NCBI RefSeq assembly: GCF_039724765.1
Contig: NZ_CP155729.1
Span: 2,303,501-2,367,500 of the forward strand
Direction: 5' to 3'
DNA length: 64,000 bases
DNA from: Sagittula stellata E-37
Lineage (GTDB): Bacteria; Pseudomonadota; Alphaproteobacteria; Rhodobacterales; Rhodobacteraceae
In this document: piece after piece, positions 7,126 to 16,100 of the stretch
Position numbering within the stretch: the first letter of the stretch is position 1
Layout: each line of letters starts with the position of its first letter
Notes under the pieces: generated by a model
Databases searched by the model: none
What the model saw: only the letters and a program-made list of their open reading frames with translations
Told to the model about the DNA's origin: nothing
Made by a program: the position numbers and the translations under genes

Positions 7126-10100
7126 TCACAAAATGCTATCTCCAATGTCTGCCCAATACGAAACCGAACCGTCATCATAGGTTACCACGTGCGAGACCAA
7201 CTTGCCCTCGGCGTCGTAGGTCTTCGCCTGATCGACCCAGGTCTGGGCGTTCAGCGGGTCGGTCTGGATCATCGAGGACCGGATGCCATCGGTGAAGAAG
7301 GTGGTTGCCATGCGTCCGTCGTCGAAGGCCTTGCGGTATTCCACCGGCGCGCCGGTCTCGTCGTAATCGCGCTCCATCCGGGTCCAGTCAAAGGCGTCGC
7401 CGAGATCGTCCATGGCATAGGCCGAGCGGGTACCGCCGATGTAATCCGTCGTCTCGAGACGCCCGTCATCATAGGTCACCACGCGCGAGACCAACTTGCC
7501 CTCGGCGTCGTAGGTCTTCACCTGATCGGCCCAGGTCTGGGCGTTCAGCGGGTCGGTCTGGATCATCGAGGACCGGACGCCATCGGTGAAGAAGGTGGTT
7601 GCCATGCGCCCGTCGTCGAAGGCCTTTCGGTATTCCACCGGCGCGCCGGTCTCGTCGTAGTCGCGCTCCATCCGGGTCCAGTCAAAGGCGTCGCCGAGAT
7701 CGTCCATGGCATAGGCCGAGCGGGTACCGCCGATGTAATCCGTCGTCTCGAGACGCCCGTCATCATAGGTCACCACGCGCGAGACCAACTTGCCCTCGGC
7801 GTCGTAGGTCTTCACCTGATCGGCCCAGGTCTGGGCGTTCAGCGGGTCGGTCTGGATCATCGAGGACCGGACGCCATCGGTGAAGAAGGTGGTTGCCATG
7901 CGCCCGTCGTCGAAGGCCTTTCGGTATTCCACCGGCGCGCCGGTCTCGTCGTAGTCGCGCTCCATCCGGGTCCAGTCAAAGGCGTCGCCGAGATCGTCCA
8001 TGGCATAGGCCGAGCGGGTACCGCCGATGTAATCCGTCGTCTTGAGACGCCCGTCATCATAGGTCACCACGCGCGAGACCAACTTGCCCTCGGCGTCGTA
8101 GGTCTTTGCCTGATCGGCCCAGGTCTGGGCGTTCAGCGGGTCGGTCTGGATTATCGAGGACCGGACACCATCGGTGAAGAAGGTGGTTGCCATGCGCCCG
8201 TCGTCGAAGGCCTTGCGGTATTCCACCGGCGCGCCGGTCTCGTCGTAGTCGCGCTCCATCCGGGTCCAGTCAAAGGCGTCGCCGAGATCGTCCATGGCAT
8301 AGGCCGAGCGGGTACCGCCGATGTAATCCATCGTCTTGAGACGCCCGTCATCATAGGTCACCACGCGCGAGACCAACTTGCCCTCGGCGTCGTAGGTCTT
8401 CGCCTGATCGACCCAGGTCTGGGCGTTCAGCGGGTCGGTCTGGATCATCGAGGACCGGACTCCACCGGTGAAGAAGGTGGTTGCCATGCGCCCGTCGTCG
8501 AACACGAGCACGCTCGATAGTATGTGTCCGGCGGGCGAATAGATGCGCGTGATGCTCTGCCAGCCATGGTCGTCACCGATGTCCGTGACGAGCTCCATCC
8601 GATTGACAGTTATATTGACGGTCGCGGCGTCGGTGTTGCCGCCGCTGTCCGCAACTTCGTAGACGAAACTGTCCCAACCGTAGAACCCGACATCCGGGGT
8701 GTAGACGAGTGCCCCTCCGACTTCCACGACGCTGCCATGCGCTGCATTCTCGATGGTGCGGAACACCAGTATTTCGTTCTCTGGGTCTGTGTCATTGGCC
8801 AGGACGTCGATACTAATTGCATAGCCCTGAGAGGTCGTGGCCGTGTCGTCCATTGCGTCCGGCGCCGTATTCGGAACGCTTGTCACGGTCAGCGTCTGGG
8901 TGTCGGACAGGTATCCGTCCGTAGCGGTGATCAGCAGGCTGTACTCCAGCGTGCCGGCGGCGCTGGCGGGCAGAGGCTGCGACAGGTCCCCGGCATAAGT
9001 GATCGCCCCGGTGGCCGGGTCGATGGTGAACAATGCGGCGTCGGGACCGGAGAGGCTGTAGCTGGGCGCATGGCCGTTCGGGTCGGTGGCCATGGCGGTG
9101 AAGATCGCGCCGCCGCCGTCCTGCTGGATCTGGACGGTTGTGTCGTCCCCCAGAACCGGCGCGGCGTTGACCAAGTCGGCGATCAGGTGGTCGGTGGCTG
9201 TGCCATTGGTTCCTATCCGCAGGACCTGGATGTTCTCCAGCCGGTCGGTGCCTTCGGTCGCCGTGCGCACCTCGAAGACGCCGCCGCCAAGGTCAAAAAC
9301 GTAGATGCCCGAGGCATCGTCGGCATAGGTGGCGACGTTCAGATCGCCTCCGGTAGAGCCGTAGATCGAGTCGTTGCCTGCGCCGCCGGTCGCCGTGTCG
9401 TTGCCCAGCCCCAGCTGGATTCGGTCGTTGCCCGCGCCGCCCAGTGCGAGGTCGTCGCCGTCGCCCGCGGTCAGCGTGTCGTGGCCCGCGCCGCCTGACA
9501 GCGTGTCGTTCAGAGCTGCGCCAACGAGATCGTCGCTGCTGTTGCCGCCCGTCAGGTCAAAGCGTTCCACATCGGTGTAATACATGTAGCGGTAGTCGCT
9601 GGCATGGACGACGCGGTAGTAGGGGGTGCCGCCCGAGGTGGTTCCCCGCGAGATCCCGTTGGTCGCGGCGCTCCAGTCCATCGTCAGCGTATCGGTGCCT
9701 TCGCCCGCGTAGAAATAGGCGGAGCCGACGTAGTTCAGGTCGGTGGCAAAGCTGTCGTCGCCCGCGTCCGAGAGGAAGTAGTTGTACTTGCCCGTCGTGT
9801 TGGTGTGCGAATAGACGCCGCGCGCATCGAAGGTGTCGTTGCCCGCTCCGGTATACAGCCACAGCTGTTCCGCGCCTTCCAGCCGGGTCTCGTCCGCAGT
9901 TCCGGCAAAGAATACGGCCTCGGTGCCCTGAAGGTCGGCGAGGACGATGGTGATGTCCTCCACCGGGTCGGTCTCGGTCGCCGGGTCGAACCGCAGGTCA
10001 AGCGAGGCCCAGTCCTGCCCGGTGCCCAGCAGCACGGTGTCGCCCTTGTCCGCGCCTTCGACGCGGTCATGGCCCGCGCCGGTCTCGAAGCGGTCGCGGC

Positions 10101-13100
10101 CACCCAGAGCCACGAGGTTGTCGTTGCCCGCGCCCGAACGGATGTCCAGTTCCTCGACATCCGAGAAATACTGGTAGATGTAGTCGTAGCCGCTGATGTG
10201 CGTCCGGTAGCTGGTCGCGCTCATGTTGGTGACCGCCGAATAGGCCCCGGACCAGTCGATGGTCAGCCGGTCATAGCCCGCACCGGCGGCGAAGGTCGCG
10301 TTGCCGATGGCGTTCAGGTCGGTCAGGTAGGCGTCGTCGCCGTCCCCGGCCGAGAAGTAGTTGGCATAGCCCAGCGTCGTCTGGTGCGAATAGACGCCGC
10401 GCACGTCCAGCGTGTCGTCGCCCGACCCGGTGTACAGGTGGATCTGCTCGATGCCGGACAGCTCGGTTTCGTAATCGGTGCCCGCGAAATAGGTCGAAGT
10501 GGTGGACTGCAAGGCCGAGAGGTCGACGAGGATATCCTCGACCACCTCGGTTTCCCCGGCCCCGAAGGTGAGGTCCAGCTGCACCCAGTCGCGCCCGTCG
10601 CCGCCGTGGATGGTGTCGCCCTTGTCGACGCTGTGGATCTTGTCGTGGCCGCCGTTGGTGACAAAGCGGTCGCGCCCGCCGACGGCCCAGACGTCATCGC
10701 CCGCGTCCGAAGTGGTGAGGTCCAGTTCCTCGATATCCGAGAAGTAGGTGTAGATGTAATCGTAACCGCTGATATGCGTGCGGTAGCCGGTGCTGGACCC
10801 GCTGGTGTGCAGGGTCGTGCTGCTGCCCGAGCCGCTCCAGTCCAGCGTCAGACGGTCGTAGCCGTCGCCTGCCACGAACCACGAAGTCCCGCGCGACAGG
10901 TGGTCCGACAGGTAACGGTCGTCGCCGTCGCCCGCGTCGAAATAGTGGGAATAGCCAAAGTACCCCACCGTCGAATAGACGCCGCGCGTGTCGTAGGTGT
11001 CGTTGCCCGCGCCGGTGTACAGATGCGCCTGCTCGATGCCCTGCAATTGGGTCTCAAACTCGGTCCCGGCGTAGAAGGTGGCCGTCGCGCCCTGAAGGAA
11101 GCCGAGATTGACCACGATATCCTCGACGGGGTCGACCTCGCCCGCCGCCGTGTCGAAGGTCAGGTCCAGCTGCACCCAGTCGTGGCCGTCGCCCGCGAGG
11201 ATCGTGTCGCCCTTGTCGACGCCGTGGATGCGGTCATTGCCGCCGTTGGTGACAAAGCGGTCGCGCCCGCCCACGGCCCAGACATCGTCGCCCGCGTCCG
11301 AAGTGGTGAGGTCCAGCTCCTCGATATCCGAGAAGTACTGGTAGATGTAGTTGTAGCCGCTGATATGCGTGCGATACCAGGTGTTGGTGGCGTTGCTGAA
11401 GAACTCCGTACTGCTGCCCGTGGCGCTCCAGTCCAGGGTCAGCTTGTCATAGCCGTCGCCCGCCACGAACCACGAGGTCCCGCGCGACAGGTGGTCGCCA
11501 AGGTATGCGTCGTCGCCATCGCCCGCGTCGAAGTAGTTGGAATAGCCGAACAGCGAAACGGTCGAATAGACGCCCTGCGCGTCGTACACGTCATTGCCCG
11601 ACCCGGTGTACAGATGCGCCTGCTCGATGCCCTGCAACTGGGTTTCGAACTCTGTCCCGGCAAAGAAGGTCGCGGTGGTCGATTGCAGCGCCGAGAGGTC
11701 GACCACGATGTCCTCGACGATCTCGACCTCGCCCGCCGCCGCGTCGAAGGTCAGGTCCAGGCTCACCCAGTCGTGGCCGTCGCCAGCGAGGATGGTGTCG
11801 CCCTTGTCCGCGCCATGGATGCGGTCGTTGCCGCCCTGCGTCTCGAACCGATCGCGCCCGCCCACGGCCCAGACGTCATCGCCGCCGTTGCCGGTCTTGA
11901 TGTCCAGTTCCTCGATATCGGTGAAGCGGACGTAGATGTAATCGTAGCCGCTGATGTGGGTGCGGTAATATTGCGCGCCGCCCGAGGGGGTGAACAGTTC
12001 GGTCGCGTGGTCCGTGCCGCTCCAGTCGATGGTCAGCTTGTCGTAGCCGTCGCCCGCCGCAAAGAACGCGTTGCCGCGCGACAGGTGGTCGGTCAGGTAC
12101 TGGTCGTCGCCGTCGGCCGCGTCGAAATATTGCGAGTAGTTGAAGCGCGACACGGTCGAATAGACGCCCCGCGTGTCGTAGACGTCATTGCCCGACCCGG
12201 TCCACAGGTGCGCCTGTTCGATCCCTTGCAGCTGGGTCTCGTAGTCGGTCCCGGCAAAGAAGGTCGCCGTGTTGGTTTGCAGGTCGGACAGGTCGACGAT
12301 GATGTCCTCGACCACCTCGGTTTCGGTCGCAGGATCAAAGCGCAGGTCGAGGCGCACCCAGTCGTGGCCCTCGCCCGCGAGGATGGTGTCGCCCTTGTCC
12401 GCATCGTGGATGCGGTCGTCGCCGCCATTGGTCACGAACCGATCACGCCCGCCCACGGCCCAGACGTCATCCGCGCCGTTGCCGGTGGTGATGTCCAGCT
12501 CTTCGATGTCCGAGAAGTACTGGTAGATGTAATCGTAACCGCTGATGTAGGTGCGGTAGTAGGCGCCGCTGCCCAGCAGTTCCGTGCTGTGGTCGGTGCC
12601 GCTCCAGTCGATGGTCAGGCGGTCATAGCCCGCCCCGGCGAGGAAGTTCGCCGCCCCGCGCGCACGGTGGTCGGTCAGGTAGCGGTCGTCGCCGTCGCCC
12701 GCGTCAAAGCGGTTGGAGTAGTTCCAATAGGCCCTGCTGGAGGCCACGCCCCGCGCGTCAAAGGTATCGTTGCCCGCGCCGGTGGTCAGGTTGATCTGCT
12801 CGATGCCTTGCAGGTGGGTCTCGTACGCGGTGCCTTCGAAGTAGACCGCCGTCTCGGTCTGTAGGGCCAGCACGTTGACCACGATATCCTCGACGATCTC
12901 GACCTCGCCGGCGGCGGCGTCGAAGGACAAATCGAGGTTCACCCAGTCGTGGCCGTCGCCCGCGAGGATGGTGTCGCCCTTGTCGGCACCAAAGATGCGG
13001 TCGTGACCGCCCTGCGTCACGAACCGGTCGCGCCCACCGACCGCTTCGACACTGTCGGCGCCCGAGCCGGTCTCGATGTCGATTTCCTCGATGTCTGAGA

Positions 13101-16100
13101 AGCTCTGGTAGATCCAGTTGTAGCCTTCGTAATAGGTCCGGTAGTAGGAATTGGCGCTGTTGTAATCCACGGTTCCCGTGGCGGTGGACCAGTCGAGGAT
13201 CAGCTTGTCGTACCCTTCGCCCGCGACAAAGTTCGCGCTGCCCAGCGCGCGGCGGTCGGTGGCGTAGGTGTCGTCACCCGCGCCCGCGTCGAACAGGTTC
13301 GAGCGCCCCCAGTAGCTGCTGTACGACCATACGCCGCGCGTGTCGAAGGTGTCGTTGCCCGCGCCGGTGCGCAGGGTCATCTGCTCCAGCCCCTGCACGT
13401 GGGTCTCGTTCTCGGTGCCCGCAAAAAACACCGCCGCGTCGGACTGGGTAGCGGCCAGCACCAGCGTGATGTCCTCGACCGGGTCGGTCTCGCCCGCGGT
13501 GGCGTCAAAGCGCAGGTCGACGTCGGCCCAGTCGTGGCCGTCGCCCGCGAGGATCGTGTCGCCCTTGTCGGTGCCAAATATCTGGTCGTTGCCACCTTGG
13601 GTGACAAAACGGTCGCGCCCGCCGACGGCATAGACGAGGTCGGCCCCCGCGCCGGTGGTGATGTCGATTTCCTCGATGTCCGAGAAGCTCTGGTAGATCC
13701 AGTTGTAGCCGTTCTTGTAGGTCCGGTAGTAGCCGTTGGTGGCGTTGTAATCCACCGCCCCCGTGGCATCGCCCCAGTCGAGGATCAGCGTGTCATAGCC
13801 TTCGCCCGCGATGAAATTCGCGCTGCCCAGCGCGAGGAAGTCGGTGGCATATGTGTCGTCGCCTGCACCCGCGTCGAACCGGTTCGAGGTGCTGAAATAG
13901 GTGCTGTAAGACGCGACTCCGCGCGTATCCAGCAGGTCATTGCCCGCGCCTGTGGTCAGGCGGATCTGCTCGATCCCTTCCCAGTGGCTTTCGATGGCGG
14001 TGCCTGCGTTGGTGGTCACGGTGCCCGCCTGCGTGTCGATCAGGCGCAGTTCGAAATCGAGGCCGAGGTCCGCTCCTGCGGCGGTCAGCAACGTGCTGAC
14101 GACAAGGTCATGCCCGCTGCCGCCCGAGGCATCCACCGCCCCGGCATAGGCGTACAGCCGGTCATGGCCCGCGCCGCCGTGCAGCGTGTCGTCCAGCGCC
14201 GCGCCGTACAGGGAATCCCCGCCCGTGCCGCCGCGCAGGTCAAAGGACTCGATCCCGTCGAAATAGGCGTAGGTATAGGCGTTGTTCTGGTAGACGCGGT
14301 AATAGGTGGAGGTTGACGTCTCGTTGTAGGTGATGGCGCTGGTGGCGGTGGACCAGTCCATGCGCATGATGTCAGCGGCCCCGTCGCCGCCGTGGATGTA
14401 ATGCGTCCCGCGCGAGGCCAGCGTCATGCGCAGGTCGTCGTCGCCCTCGTCGCCGCTGAGGTGCTCGGACCCGCCCGCGCCCGCGATGATCGTATCGTTG
14501 CCAAGCCCGCCGCTGATGGTGTCGCCGTAGCCGTTGCCGGTGATCACGTTGTCCAGCGCATTGCCGGTGATCGTCACGGCGCGGGCGTTGTCGGTGACGG
14601 TCAGGTCCTCGACGCCGGGGGCCTGCGCCGCCATGTCAAACGTGTTGGTGCCCGCCGACAGGAGCTCGATCAGGTCATGGCCGTCGCTGTCCTGCACCAG
14701 GTCCAGCGCGTTGTCGACGACATAGGTGTCGTCGCCGTTGCCGCCGTTCAGGGTGTCCGCGCCCGCCAGACCGTTCAGGCGGTCATTGCCGTCTGTCCCG
14801 GTCAGCACGTTGTCCAGCGCGTTGCCCGTGCCGACGCGCGCATCGCCGAACAGGCTCATGTTCTCGACCTGCTGCTGGCTGGGCGTGTCCAGCGTCCAGT
14901 CCACCCAGGCCTCGACCAGATCGGTGCCGGTGCCAAGTTCCGTCACCTGTTCCAAGGCGTTATCGACCACATAGGTGTCGTCGCCGTCGCCACCCACCAG
15001 CGTGTCCACGCCCGCGCCACCGTCGAGGCTGTCCGCGCCGGTGCCGCCCCACAGCGTGTCGCTGCCCTCTGCGCCGAACAGCGTGTCGTTGCCCACAAGG
15101 CCAAAGAACTCGTTGTCGTTCGCGTCGCCCGTCAGGGTGTCGTCGAAACCAGAACCTTCGATTTCCTCGATGCTGTTGTAGCTGTCGCCCTCGGACTCGC
15201 CGCCCGCTTGCGTGGCAAGCGTCAGGTCGATGGCCACGGCGGCCGCCGAACTGCGATAGGTCACCCGGTCGCGGCCCTGACCGCCGATAAAGGCATCGGC
15301 CCCGCCTTTGCCTTCGAGCGTGTCATCGCCCAGCGCGCCGAACAGCGTCTGGTCCAGCTGGTTGCCGGTCAGGTCGCCGTCCGTCACCGACAGATCGACC
15401 AGCAGGACCTCGATGTCCTGAAAAGCGTCCAGCGCAAAGTTTTGCAGCTTTGAATGGAGCACATCGTTGCCGCCGCCTGCGACCTCGATCACCTCGTCGT
15501 CCACATGGTCCACGACATACTGGTCGTCGCCGCCAAAGCCGGTCATGCTGTCCGCCCCGGCCTGACCGTCCATGTATTCCCCGGCCTCGGACCCGATCAG
15601 CGTGTCGTTCCCGCCACCGCCGAACAGCGAGCCGCCTTCCAGCCCCAGCTGGTTCGCAGTTAGCACGTTGGCCTTGTCGTTGCCTGTGCCGGAAATGGCA
15701 GCGCCGATCAGCGTCAGGTTCTCGATCTGGCTGGCTTGGGTGCCCGCGGCGATGGACCAGCTGATCGCCGCGCGGACCTCGTCCACGCCGCCGTCGCCGC
15801 CGGTGCCGATCTCGCCATAGCGGTCCTCGTCCACCACGTCGCCGGTGTCGTCCACATAGTAGATGTCGTTGCCCGTGGCGCCGACCATGATGTCGGCGCC
15901 TTCGCCGCCGTCGAGCGTATCGTCGCCTTCCGAGCCCAGCAGAACGTCGTCGCCGCCCGCGCCGAACACCTCGTCGTTGCCCACGAGGCCGATGAACATC
16001 TCGTTCGCCGAGCTGCCCGAGAGCGTGTCGTCATGGTTCGACCCTTGAAGCACCTCGATGGAGGTCAGGTCGTCGCCCTCGGCCTCGCCTCCCGTGCCGG

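Noticed and set aside
7174..8501. Possible CRISPR or non-coding repeat array
   Set aside because: The period is 294 bp, with no short-repeat/spacer alternation, and the repeats are in frame within the RTX protein.
7081..8520. 479-residue plus-strand ORF with tandem VVGLHLIGPGLGVQ-type repeats
   Set aside because: It mirrors the 294-bp coding repeats of the RTX gene on the other strand and has no ribosome-binding site.
9604..12864. 1086-residue plus-strand ORF opposite the RTX gene
   Set aside because: It is antisense to the repeat modules and its own apparent repeats have the same ~588-bp period. No start signal or domain was found.
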